Of a DNA stretch of 64,000 nucleotides, positions 8,370 through 18,641 are shown piece after piece; the first letter of the stretch is position 1; every line of letters begins with the position of its first letter. The position numbers and the translations under genes are program-made. This DNA comes from Komagataeibacter xylinus NBRC 15237. Lineage in GTDB: Bacteria > Pseudomonadota > Alphaproteobacteria > Acetobacterales > Acetobacteraceae. The notes under the pieces were generated by a model. That model ran no database searches. It saw only the letters and a list, made by a program, of their open reading frames with translations, and was not told the DNA's origin. The stretch covers positions 1 through 64,000 of the forward strand of contig NZ_BCTP01000008.1 in the NCBI RefSeq assembly GCF_001571345.1, in the 5' to 3' direction.

Positions 8370-8543
8370 GCTGGTCTCATTTAGCCCGTTCTGGTCGTTC
8401 GTGATGGATATTACGGGTGCCCGTTTGTTCCACTTATTGCAAGACGGGTGATTGCAAGACCGGCCGCGCTGCCGCTAGGAAGGAGGCCAGCCCCGTGCCG
8501 AAATGCGGGGCAGACGGAAATTGCGGCAGGAACAGTAGCAGAC

Positions 8544-9351
8544 ATGCATGAACCGGGTCATCAGCAGCGCGTGGCGCAACGCCGGCGCATCATGTTACGC
8601 CGTGGCCTGCTGCTTGGCGGCCTGCTGGCACTCCTGCCACTGGGCAGCGGGGCCAGGGCGCAGCCGCATGACTACCGCGAGCCGCCTCCCCGGCACTGGA
8701 GCTTTCAGGGGCCGCTGGGGCATTTTGACATGGCGGCCGTGCAGCGTGGCTACACGGTGTATGCCCAGGTCTGTTCCGCCTGCCACGGCATGAAGTCCGT
8801 CACCTATGGCGACCTGGCCGGGCTGGGGCTGAAGGAGGCGGATGTCAACGCGCTGGCGGCCAGCCACCACATTCCGGCGGGGGTGGATGCAGGCGGCCAC
8901 CCGGTCACCCGGCCCGCCAACATGGATGACCATCTGCTCTCCCCCTATCCCGATGCGCATGTGGCGGCGGCGGCCAATCATGGCGTGGTGCCGCCCGACC
9001 AGTCGCGCCTTGCCGTGGTGCATCCCGGCGGCGTGGACCGCATCTATGCCTTCCTGACCGGCTACGGCCAGACCCCGCCCGCGGGCACGGTGGTGCCGCC
9101 GGGCACGTTCTATAATCCGTATGCCGCCAACGGGCAGATCGCCATGCCGCCGCCTTTGTATGAAGGCGGCATTACCTACCCCGATGGCACGCCCGCCACG
9201 GTTGAGCAGCAGGCGCGTGATGTCACGACCTACCTGGCCTGGGTGGCCAGCCCGCACCTGACGGCACGCCACCGCGCGGGCGTGGGGGCGGTCGTGTTCC
9301 TGCTGATCTTGCTTGTAATTTCCATCTGTCTGAAACGGAGAACGTGGTCCA

Positions 9352-9362
<11 letters not shown>
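8544..9362 (+). CDS. petC: Cytochrome c1 (PetC-like) without adjacent petA/petB
   Basis: 272 residues from the ATG at 8544, which has AGGAAC about ten bases upstream; a GTG at 8448 or ATG at 8592 are alternatives. A signal or anchor region (RRGLLLGGLLALLPLGSGARA) is followed by HYREPP-like DYREPPPRHWSFQGPLGHFD, the haem site CSACHGMKSVTYGDLA, the axial-Met region GQIAMPPPLYEGGITYPDG, and a C-terminal membrane anchor (AVVFLLILLVISICLKRR). All cytochrome c1 hallmarks are present. In the bc1 complex it carries electrons from the Rieske protein to cytochrome c. The genes for Rieske protein and cytochrome b, normally just upstream, are absent. The stop overlaps mtnP by 11 bases. Confidence 0.92.
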
Positions 9363-10257
<895 letters not shown>

Positions 10258-10274
10258 AAAACGGCCTTGAAAAA

Positions 10275-10323
10275 ACAGAAGTTTTTGGATGCCGCCTTTT
10301 TTCAAAAAGGCGGCATTTTTTTT
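10275..10323 (+). repeat. Palindromic terminator repeat, copy B
   Basis: AGAAGTTTTTGGAT, then GCCGCCTTTTTT / CAAAAAGGCGGC (10291-10314), followed by a run of eight T. It sits between the converging mtnP and dienelactone hydrolase genes. The long T tract makes it an intrinsic terminator for mtnP. The A-rich side gives partial function for the opposite strand. Confidence 0.85.
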
Positions 10324-10328
10324 GGCGG

Positions 10329-10991
10329 TTACAGCCAGTGCTCGAAAAAGCTCAGCGTGCGCTGCATGGCCAGGGTGGCGGCGGCCTCGTTGTAGGACGG
10401 GCGATCCGTGCAGCCAAAGCCGTGATCGGCCCCCTCATAGGTAAAGATCTCGATCTCCTCATGCGCCGCGCGGATGGCGTCCACGTCGTCCGCCGGGATA
10501 TGGGCGTCTTCCGCGCCAAAATGCAGTTGCACGGGGCAGTTGGGCACCTGGCCCCGGCTCTCGGCAATGCCGCCGCCATACCACGCCACGGCGGCTGCGA
10601 ACGCCCTGGTGTGGCACGCGGCCTCCCACGCCAGCTTGCCGCCCCAGCAGAAGCCCACGATGCCCTTCTTCTCGGTTGTCAGCATATCGGCTGCGGCCAC
10701 GAGGTCGCGCAGCGCGTTCTCCTGCCCCACTTCGGCGCGCAGCTTCAGCCCTTCGTGCATGCCCGCATTATCATAGGGCAGGATGGCATCGCGCCGCGCG
10801 CGGTCGAACAGGGCAGGGGCAATGGCCTGATAGCCCTGGGCGGCGAAGGCATCGCACACCGCGCGGATATAGGGGGTGACGCCAAATATTTCCTGCACCA
10901 CCACCACGGCGCGCGCCGCATCGGGCCGACCAGCCCGATAGGCGGAAAATTCATGCCCGTCCGCTGCGGTAACGGTTACGACTGCGCCCAT
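10329..10991 (-). CDS. Dienelactone hydrolase family protein
   Basis: 220 residues from the ATG at 10991, which has GGAG eight bases upstream; an upstream in-frame start at 11027 is less likely. It is an alpha/beta hydrolase of the carboxymethylenebutenolidase type. The nucleophile elbow is GFCWGG with cysteine as nucleophile, followed by the acid in GAEDAHIP and the catalytic histidine in EGADHGFGC. Dienelactone hydrolase acts on dienelactone in chlorocatechol breakdown, but most chromosomal homologues have no proven substrate. No aromatic-degradation genes are nearby, so a general esterase role is equally possible. It converges with mtnP across repeat copy B. Confidence 0.9.
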   Translation of the reverse strand: MGAVVTVTAADGHEFSAYRAGRPDAARAVVVVQEIFGVTPYIRAVCDAFAAQGYQAIAPALFDRARRDAILPYDNAGMHEGLKLRAEVGQENALRDLVAAADMLTTEKKGIVGFCWGGKLAWEAACHTRAFAAAVAWYGGGIAESRGQVPNCPVQLHFGAEDAHIPADDVDAIRAAHEEIEIFTYEGADHGFGCTDRPSYNEAAATLAMQRTLSFFEHWL

Positions 10992-11295
10992 GGTTTTCAC
11001 TCCATTCTTTCCTTCATTGCCGGGCAAAGAATGATGCGGCCTGCCCTGACGTCAATATGAAACCCGCGTGAGGGGCGACTTTATGAGAATTCTTTCGCAT
11101 TCAGGCCCGCCTAGCCGGGCTGCGTGATGGAATCGGCGCGGCAGCGTGTCATGCATTGTAGGGAGGGCTGTTCCGCCGCTTTTGATGGGGGGCGGAACAC
11201 TTTATCAAACCATTGATACTAAACGTAAAAACACGGTTTTTTTTCCGCTGGCCCTTTTGCGCGCGAATTCTGCGCCGTCTCGCCGCGCGCCATTC
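10992..11295. other. Gene-free region upstream of groESL
   Basis: About 300 bases between the divergent dienelactone hydrolase start and the groES promoter. Short open frames here lack ribosome sites and recognisable products. It contains an AT-rich stretch around 11205-11245 (many A/T with GTAAAAACACGG and a run of eight T), which could help promoter activity. No RNA gene or clear second promoter was recognised. Confidence 0.5.
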
Positions 11296-11324
11296 TTGAC
11301 ACCTGTGGGGGGGCCACCTATCTG
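11296..11324 (+). promoter_or_regulatory. groESL promoter
   Basis: TTGACA at 11296-11301, a 17-base spacer, then TATCTG at 11319-11324. With the preceding C this also reads CTTGACA...CCACCTATCT, which resembles the alphaproteobacterial RpoH (heat-shock sigma) type. Transcription would start within or next to the CIRCE element. Confidence 0.7.
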
Positions 11325-11328
11325 GTAT

Positions 11329-11355
11329 TTAGCACTCTCACGAGGGGAGTGCTAA
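11329..11355. promoter_or_regulatory. CIRCE operator (HrcA binding site) of groESL
   Basis: TTAGCACTC at 11329-11337, nine spacer bases, then GAGTGCTAA at 11347-11355: a perfect match to the CIRCE inverted repeat. HrcA binding here represses groESL until heat stress. The site lies just downstream of the -10 hexamer, where it blocks initiation. Confidence 0.97.
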
Positions 11356-11436
11356 CGCGATGCGGCCTGGCGCGCGCGCCAACCGGTGGCGTTGCTTGAT
11401 TCAAGGGCGTTACCTTTAGAAGATTTGGAGCGATCC

Positions 11437-11727
11437 ATGACGAAATTTCGTCCCCTGCATGACCGTGTGGTCGTCCGTCGCCTCAAGGGCGAGGAAAAGA
11501 CAGCAGGTGGTATCATCATCCCTGAGACCGCCAAGGAAAAGCCGATGGAAGGCGAGGTGATCTCGGTGGGCGCAGGTGCCCGTAACGAGCAGGGCCAGAT
11601 TGTGGCCCTCGACGTGAAGGCGGGTGACCGCGTCCTGTTCGGCAAGTGGTCGGGCACGGAAGTGACGATCAACGGTGAAGAACTGCTGATCATGAAGGAA
11701 AGCGACATCATGGGCGTGGTCGCCTGA
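11437..11727 (+). CDS. groES: Co-chaperonin GroES
   Basis: 96 residues beginning [16 protein letters not shown]; the frame is open further upstream to 11386, but this ATG is the standard GroES start. The mobile loop that contacts GroEL is [23 protein letters not shown]. The C-terminus reads [13 protein letters not shown]. GroES forms the heptameric lid of the GroEL chamber. It is the first gene of the heat-shock operon; groEL follows after 63 bases. Confidence 0.98.
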   Translation: MTKFRPLHDRVVVRRLKGEEKTAGGIIIPETAKEKPMEGEVISVGAGARNEQGQIVALDVKAGDRVLFGKWSGTEVTINGEELLIMKESDIMGVVA

Positions 11728-11754
11728 CCCACCTGCGCTTTCCGCACCGGGTAA

Positions 11755-13419
<1,665 letters not shown>

Positions 13420-13477
13420 TCCGGCCAGCCCTGCGCACCCCGGCCCCAAGCTGCAGCACGGGGCCGGATGCCAGAAT

Positions 13478-13518
13478 AAAAAAAGGGGGAAGGGCCATTG
13501 GCCTTTCCCCCTTTTTTT
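13478..13518 (+). terminator. Intrinsic terminator of groESL
   Basis: A-tract then GGGGGAAGG pairs with CCTTTCCCCC through a short loop, followed by seven T. Both flanks carry A/T tracts, so it may also work in the other direction. Confidence 0.88.
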
Positions 13519-13713
13519 ATGCCCGGCGCGTGCGATCATGTCGGGATCATTTGACACGGGTGCCCATTTCATGCTGCCCCTATGGGTGCACGAACGGCGT
13601 GGAAGTGGCAGGGTGTTTTCCGGATGCCCCGTTTTTTCATGGCGGTAAAGGCACACGCGCCCGGATTGCCGGTATTAGGACCGGCAAGGATGGCGCTGGA
13701 GAAGAGACTGGCT

Positions 13714-13917
13714 ATGGCTACCGGAAAAGTAAAATGGTTCAACGCAACCAAGGGTTTTGGCTTCATCATGCCTGATGATGGCGGCAAGGACGTGTTTGTG
13801 CACATCACGGCGGTGCAGGCTGCGGGCCTGCGTGGCCTGAACGAGGACCAGGCGGTCAGCTACGACATCGCCATGGAGCGTGGCAAGGCTGCCGCGACCA
13901 ACCTCAAGGCGCTCTGA
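13714..13917 (+). CDS. Cold-shock domain protein (CspA family)
   Basis: 67 residues from MATGKVKWFNATKGFGFIMP; the open frame extends upstream, but this ATG has GGAGAAGAG before it and gives the normal CspA length. RNP1 is KGFGFI and RNP2 is DVFVHI, the two RNA-binding strands of the OB fold. These proteins melt RNA structure, at low temperature or during growth transitions. About 195 bases separate it from the groEL terminator, room for its own promoter and a long leader, but I see no clear cold-box. Confidence 0.95.
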   Translation: MATGKVKWFNATKGFGFIMPDDGGKDVFVHITAVQAAGLRGLNEDQAVSYDIAMERGKAAATNLKAL

Positions 13918-13922
13918 GGCGT

Positions 13923-13950
13923 CTGCCCCGCCCCGCGCGGGGAAGGGCAG
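13923..13950. terminator. GC-rich hairpin between converging csp and dinG-like genes
   Basis: CTGCCC...GGGCAG with an inner CCCCGCGCGGGG palindrome. No T tract follows, so intrinsic termination is uncertain, but its position between two converging genes fits a terminator. Confidence 0.4.
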
Positions 13951-13960
13951 GGAGACACGA

Positions 13961-16891
13961 TCAGGAAAGCTGGTCCGCGGATATGTCCTGCGCCTGCAGG
14001 AAGGCCGTGATCTCCCGCGCCGCCGCACTCAGCCCGAGGCGGCGCACGGCCACCCCTTCGGGGAAGGCGGAAAGCAGGCGTGACGGGGTGCGCCGGTCCA
14101 GAAGGACAAACACCCCCCTGTCCTGCCTGCTGCGGATCAGGCGGCCAAAAGCCTGGCGCAGGCGCAGGCGGGCGATCCTGTCATCAAAGCGCCCCGGCGC
14201 GCCGCCAGACAGGTGAATGCGCCGCTCGCGGTGCAGAATATCGGGTCGCGGCCACGGCACGCGCTCGAAGGCGACAAGACGCAGGGCCTCGCCCGGCACA
14301 TCCACCCCATCGCGCATCGCATCCGTGCCCAGCAGGCAGGCATGACGCTCGCTGCGCATGATATCGACCAGCGTTGCGTTATCCATCGGGTCCACATGCT
14401 GGGCAAAAAGCGGCAGGCCCGCTTCCTCCAGCGGGGTCACGATGCGGCGGTACACCTCGCGCAGGCGCGAGATGGCGGTAAACAGCCCCAGTGCGCCCCC
14501 GCCCGATGCCATGAACAGCGTGCGGTAGGCCCCGGCAAGGGCCGCCGGGTCATCATGCGCCACATCGGTAATGATGAAGGCCCGGCTTTGGCGCGCGTAA
14601 TCAAACGGGCTGGGAAACGACGCGCGGATGGCGGGCGAGGGCAGGTGGATCGCGCCTGACCTTGCCTCGGCGGCATCCCATGCGCGTTCGGCGCTGTCAT
14701 TGGTGTTGTCCTCGCCGCTTTCATCGCGCAGCGTGGCGGATGTGACCAGCACGCCATGCGCCGGGGCCGCGAGCACGCTGGCAAACGGAATGGTGGGGTC
14801 CAGCCAGTGGCGGTACAGCCCCACGTCGCGCTCGCCGGGGTTCTGGCCCTCGCGTCGGTCCATGCGGATGTAATCGATATATTGCGGCGTTTCGCCCCCC
14901 GTGGGCGGCTCGTTTGCCTGCATGCTGCCCAGCATGGCGCACCAGCCATCCACCCGTGAGAGCGCGCGGCGGCGGATGGAGCGGATGGCGGCGGCAATGC
15001 GCTCGCGCATGGGGGTGTCGAGCCAGTCGGCCTCGGTTTCCAGCGCCTCATCAAGGCGGGCCACCAGCGTGCGCAGTGGCTCGGCCAGCCGCCTCAATGC
15101 CCGTTCCAGCGCCTGTGCCGCCGCATGCAGCGATTCGGGCATGGGGTAGAGATCGCATTCGCTGTCACTGCGGCGCGCCCCGCCCTCGGGGCTGCCCTGC
15201 GTGCGGGCCAGCACCTGCTGGCGCAGTTCATGCAGCAGCGCTTCGGAGGGGTTGGACAGCACCGGCTCCTCGCCCTCGATGGGCACGCGGGCGGCCCGGT
15301 GCACCGGGTCAAGGGCCGCGAGGCGCGCCGACCAGCCCGGTGCGGGCAGGGCGCGGGCGGCCATCAGCGCGGTATCAAGCGGGGTTTCGATGCGGGGAAT
15401 GTTGGCCATCAGGTCTTCAAGCCTGCGCCGCAGGCCGCGCGCGCGTGAGCGGGCCCCTTCGGCGCCGAGCAGCCAGCGCCGCAGTTCGGCCGCCTCCAGC
15501 CCTGAAAGCTCAAGGGCGAAGGCGCTGTCCGCCGCATCGGCAATATGGTGGCCCTCATCCATGATATAGCGGGTGGGGGTGTTGTCCTCGTTGCTGGCCC
15601 CGGTGCCATCAAGCGCGTGCCACGCCGCCTGCGACATGACGAGCGCGTGGTTGGCAATCACGAGGTCCGCCGTGCGGGCGCGGCGGATGGAGTGCTCGAC
15701 CATGCATTGCTGGTAATGCGGGCAGGCCCCGTGAATGCACTCGCCCCGCCGGTCGGCAATGGCGGTCAGCAGCCCGCGCCCGAACAGGTCGGCAAACCAG
15801 CCGGGCAGGTCGCCGCCAAACAGGTCGCCATCGAGCGTATGCGCCGCCCATAGCGCCACCAGCGCCAGCCCGATGAGGGTGCCATCGCCCGCCTGCCCGC
15901 GTGAGAGCGCTATGTTCACGCTCTCCTCCATGTTGAGCAGGCACAGGTAGTTCTCGCGCCCCTTGCGCACCACCACATGGCTGCGGCGCACGGCGGGGTC
16001 GGGGTAGAGCCGGGCCAGTTCGGATTCGATCTGGCGTTGCAGGTGGCGGGTATAGGTGCTGATCCACACGGCGCCGCCGTTGCGGCGTGCCCAGATATTG
16101 GCGGGCGCCACGTAGCCCAGCGTCTTGCCGGTGCCGGTGCCCGCCTCGGCCAGCACCATGTGCGGGTCGCCCTGGGTCGCGCGCGGGGTGAAGGCGCGGG
16201 CGGCGATGTGGCTGAACGCCTCCTGCGCCGGGCGGTGCTCGGCCCCTTCGCCAATGATCTCGCGCAGATGCGCCTGCGCTTCCTCCCCGCTGACCGGATG
16301 GGCGCCGGGCGCGGGGCGCGGGGCGGTTTCCTCCCATTTTGGCAGGCGGGTCCAGACCTTGAGCGCCTCGTTGGGCTGGATCATGCCCGCGGGCAGTGGC
16401 CCGTCATCCTTCAGGCCGAGTGCCGCGCAGACCGATGGCCCCCACGCCCACCCGGCCTTGCGCATGCGCCAGGCAAGTGCTGCGCGGATGCCGCCCTCGG
16501 GCGTGTTGCGCAGCCGGGCGATGCGGCCGAGCATCTCGAAGGCAAGGTCGGGCAGCAGGTCGGCCTCGGGGGTTTCCAGCCTGTCCGCCCCGAGCCCCAG
16601 CGCCATGCCCAGCCCGCGCGCGGTGGGCGGGGCCGCATGGGCGGGCAGGGTAAAGGCGAACAGTTCCAGCAGGTCCAGCCACGGGCAGGGCCGTGGCGGG
16701 GGCGCCAGATCGAGCCTGCGCGCGATGGCAGGCGCATGGATGACCATGGGCACGGGCCACTGCGGCAGTTCACGGCGGATGTCGGCAGCCTGCATGGACA
16801 GGATTTCCCCATCCGGCGTGAGCACCGACCAGGCGCCGTGCCGGGGAAGGATCGCCGGGGCGCTGTCCGGCAGGGGCGGGGTGTCTGGCAT
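13961..16891 (-). CDS. ATP-dependent DNA helicase of the DinG/XPD (Fe-S) family
   Basis: 976 residues from the ATG at 16891 (MPDTPPLPDS). After a roughly 230-residue N-terminal region of unknown role comes Walker A EAGTGTGKTLGYVAPA. A cysteine set follows, NYLCLLN then GECIHGACPHYQQC, which fits the four-cysteine iron-sulfur domain of XPD-like helicases. The DEAH-type box is MDEGHHIADA. C-terminal helicase motifs include LVTSATLRD, CLLGTDAMRDGVDVPGEALRLVAFERVPWPRPD and RLRQAFGRLIRSRQDRG. Family members unwind DNA 5' to 3' and help resolve R-loops and damage. Divergent from lysK. The long N-terminus differs from E. coli DinG and is typical of the alphaproteobacterial form. Confidence 0.9.
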   Translation of the reverse strand: MPDTPPLPDSAPAILPRHGAWSVLTPDGEILSMQAADIRRELPQWPVPMVIHAPAIARRLDLAPPPRPCPWLDLLELFAFTLPAHAAPPTARGLGMALGLGADRLETPEADLLPDLAFEMLGRIARLRNTPEGGIRAALAWRMRKAGWAWGPSVCAALGLKDDGPLPAGMIQPNEALKVWTRLPKWEETAPRPAPGAHPVSGEEAQAHLREIIGEGAEHRPAQEAFSHIAARAFTPRATQGDPHMVLAEAGTGTGKTLGYVAPANIWARRNGGAVWISTYTRHLQRQIESELARLYPDPAVRRSHVVVRKGRENYLCLLNMEESVNIALSRGQAGDGTLIGLALVALWAAHTLDGDLFGGDLPGWFADLFGRGLLTAIADRRGECIHGACPHYQQCMVEHSIRRARTADLVIANHALVMSQAAWHALDGTGASNEDNTPTRYIMDEGHHIADAADSAFALELSGLEAAELRRWLLGAEGARSRARGLRRRLEDLMANIPRIETPLDTALMAARALPAPGWSARLAALDPVHRAARVPIEGEEPVLSNPSEALLHELRQQVLARTQGSPEGGARRSDSECDLYPMPESLHAAAQALERALRRLAEPLRTLVARLDEALETEADWLDTPMRERIAAAIRSIRRRALSRVDGWCAMLGSMQANEPPTGGETPQYIDYIRMDRREGQNPGERDVGLYRHWLDPTIPFASVLAAPAHGVLVTSATLRDESGEDNTNDSAERAWDAAEARSGAIHLPSPAIRASFPSPFDYARQSRAFIITDVAHDDPAALAGAYRTLFMASGGGALGLFTAISRLREVYRRIVTPLEEAGLPLFAQHVDPMDNATLVDIMRSERHACLLGTDAMRDGVDVPGEALRLVAFERVPWPRPDILHRERRIHLSGGAPGRFDDRIARLRLRQAFGRLIRSRQDRGVFVLLDRRTPSRLLSAFPEGVAVRRLGLSAAAREITAFLQAQDISADQLS

Positions 16892-17023
16892 GGTCGTCAA
16901 TGATATAGGGTACAAGCGGGCAGATGTCGCCCGCCGTGTGTCATGCCATTCTTATTGCTGTACCCCGGGGTGTGGAATAGGATGGATTGACCCGTGCCCT
17001 TCCTGTCCATAGCTTGCCGGTCC

Positions 17024-18631
17024 ATGTCAGAACAGCATCCTGCCCTTATCTCGCCCCTTCCCAAGTCCTGGCCGTTCGAGGAGGCCGCCAAACTGTCCGC
17101 GCATGTTGGTGCGCGTGCAGTGACGGCCGATAAACCCGTGCTGCTGGAAACCGGCTATGGCCCGTCCGGCCTGCCGCATATCGGCACGTTTGGCGAGGTG
17201 GCGCGCACATCATGGGTCAGGCAGGCGTTTACGAAGCTGACCGGCCTGCCCACGCGGCTGCTGGCCTTCTCCGATGACATGGACGCCCTGCGCAAGGTGC
17301 CAGAGAACGTGCCCAACCAGGAGATGCTGCGCCAGTATATCGGCAAGCCGCTCTCGCGCGTGCCCGATCCGTTCGGCACGCATGAATCCTTTGCCGCCCA
17401 CAACAATGCCCGCCTGCGCTCCTTCCTCGATGGCTTCGGGTTCGATTACGAATTCGCCTCCTCCACGCAGTATTATGAAGGCGGGCGTTTTGATGCCGCC
17501 CTGAAGCGCGTGCTTGAGGTGCATGACCAGATCGTGGCCGTGATTGCCCCCACGCTGGGCGAGGAACGCCGCGCCACCTATTCCCCCGTGCTGCCCATCC
17601 ACCCGCGCACCGGGCAGGTGATGCAGGTGAAGATGGACGCCATCGACCCAGTGGCAGGCACCGTGCGCTGGACCGATGAAGAAGGCGAAACTTTCGAGAC
17701 ACCCGTAACCGGCGGCCATGCCAAGATGCAGTGGAAGGCCGACTGGGCCATGCGCTGGTATGCGCTGGGCGTTGATTATGAAATGTCGGGCAAGGACCTG
17801 ATCGACAGCGTGCGCCTGTCTGGCAGGATCTGCCGCATCCTTGGCGGCCAGCCGCCCGCGGGCCTGACCTACGAGCTGTTCCTGGACCAGAACGGGCAAA
17901 AGATTTCCAAGTCCAAGGGCAATGGCATCTCGGTCGAGGAATGGCTGCGCTATGCCCCGCCTGAAAGCCTGGGCCAGTACATGTTCAACGCGCCGCAGCG
18001 CGCCAAGCGGCTGTTCTTTGATGTCATCCCCAAGGCGACGGATGAATACCTGGCCCATGTGGGCAAGGCCCGCGCCATGGAGCCTGCCGACCCCGTGCTG
18101 CTGACCAATCCCGCGTGGTTCATCCACAAGGGCGCGATCCCTGCCGATGCAGGCAGCCCGGTCACGTTTGGCATGCTGCTCAACCTCGCCTCGGTCGCCA
18201 ATGCCGAGACGCCGGATGTGCTGTGGAAGTTCATCCAGCGCTATGATGCCAATGCTACGCCGGAAAGCTGCCCCATGCTGGCGCGGCTGGTGGAATACGC
18301 CATCGTCTACTACGCCGATTTCGTGCGGCCCACCAAGCAGTACCGCGCGCCTGAGGCGCATGAGCGCAAGGCGCTAGCTGATCTGGCCCAGGCCCTGCGC
18401 GGCATGGAAGGCGGCGATGTCAGCCCCGATGCCTGCCAGAACCTCGTGTTCGAGATTGGCAAGACCCACGGCTTCGAGCCGCTGCGCGCGTGGTTTGGCT
18501 GCCTGTATGAAGTGCTGCTGGGCCAGAAGGAAGGCCCGCGCTTTGGCATCTTTGTTGCCCTCTACGGCGTGGCGGAAACCGTGGCCCTGATCGAGGCCGC
18601 CCTGACCCGCGCCGAGGGAACAGCGGCCTAA
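17024..18631 (+). CDS. lysK: Lysine--tRNA ligase, class I
   Basis: 535 residues from MSEQHPALISPLPK. The class I signature HIGH is PHIGTF at residues 51-56 and the KMSKS loop is KISKSKGNG near residue 292, so this is the archaeal-type class I LysRS rather than the class II LysS. Class I LysRS is known in alphaproteobacteria. It charges tRNA-Lys with lysine. The mprF-like gene starts 10 bases after its stop, so the two are almost certainly co-transcribed. That is notable because lysyl-tRNA is the substrate of MprF synthases. No strong ribosome site is visible at 17024. Confidence 0.95.
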   Translation: MSEQHPALISPLPKSWPFEEAAKLSAHVGARAVTADKPVLLETGYGPSGLPHIGTFGEVARTSWVRQAFTKLTGLPTRLLAFSDDMDALRKVPENVPNQEMLRQYIGKPLSRVPDPFGTHESFAAHNNARLRSFLDGFGFDYEFASSTQYYEGGRFDAALKRVLEVHDQIVAVIAPTLGEERRATYSPVLPIHPRTGQVMQVKMDAIDPVAGTVRWTDEEGETFETPVTGGHAKMQWKADWAMRWYALGVDYEMSGKDLIDSVRLSGRICRILGGQPPAGLTYELFLDQNGQKISKSKGNGISVEEWLRYAPPESLGQYMFNAPQRAKRLFFDVIPKATDEYLAHVGKARAMEPADPVLLTNPAWFIHKGAIPADAGSPVTFGMLLNLASVANAETPDVLWKFIQRYDANATPESCPMLARLVEYAIVYYADFVRPTKQYRAPEAHERKALADLAQALRGMEGGDVSPDACQNLVFEIGKTHGFEPLRAWFGCLYEVLLGQKEGPRFGIFVALYGVAETVALIEAALTRAEGTAA

Positions 18632-18641
18632 GGGCCTGCCC

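Noticed and set aside
11146..11355. 70-codon open frame upstream of groES
   Set aside because: It runs through the groESL promoter and the CIRCE operator and has no recognisable product.
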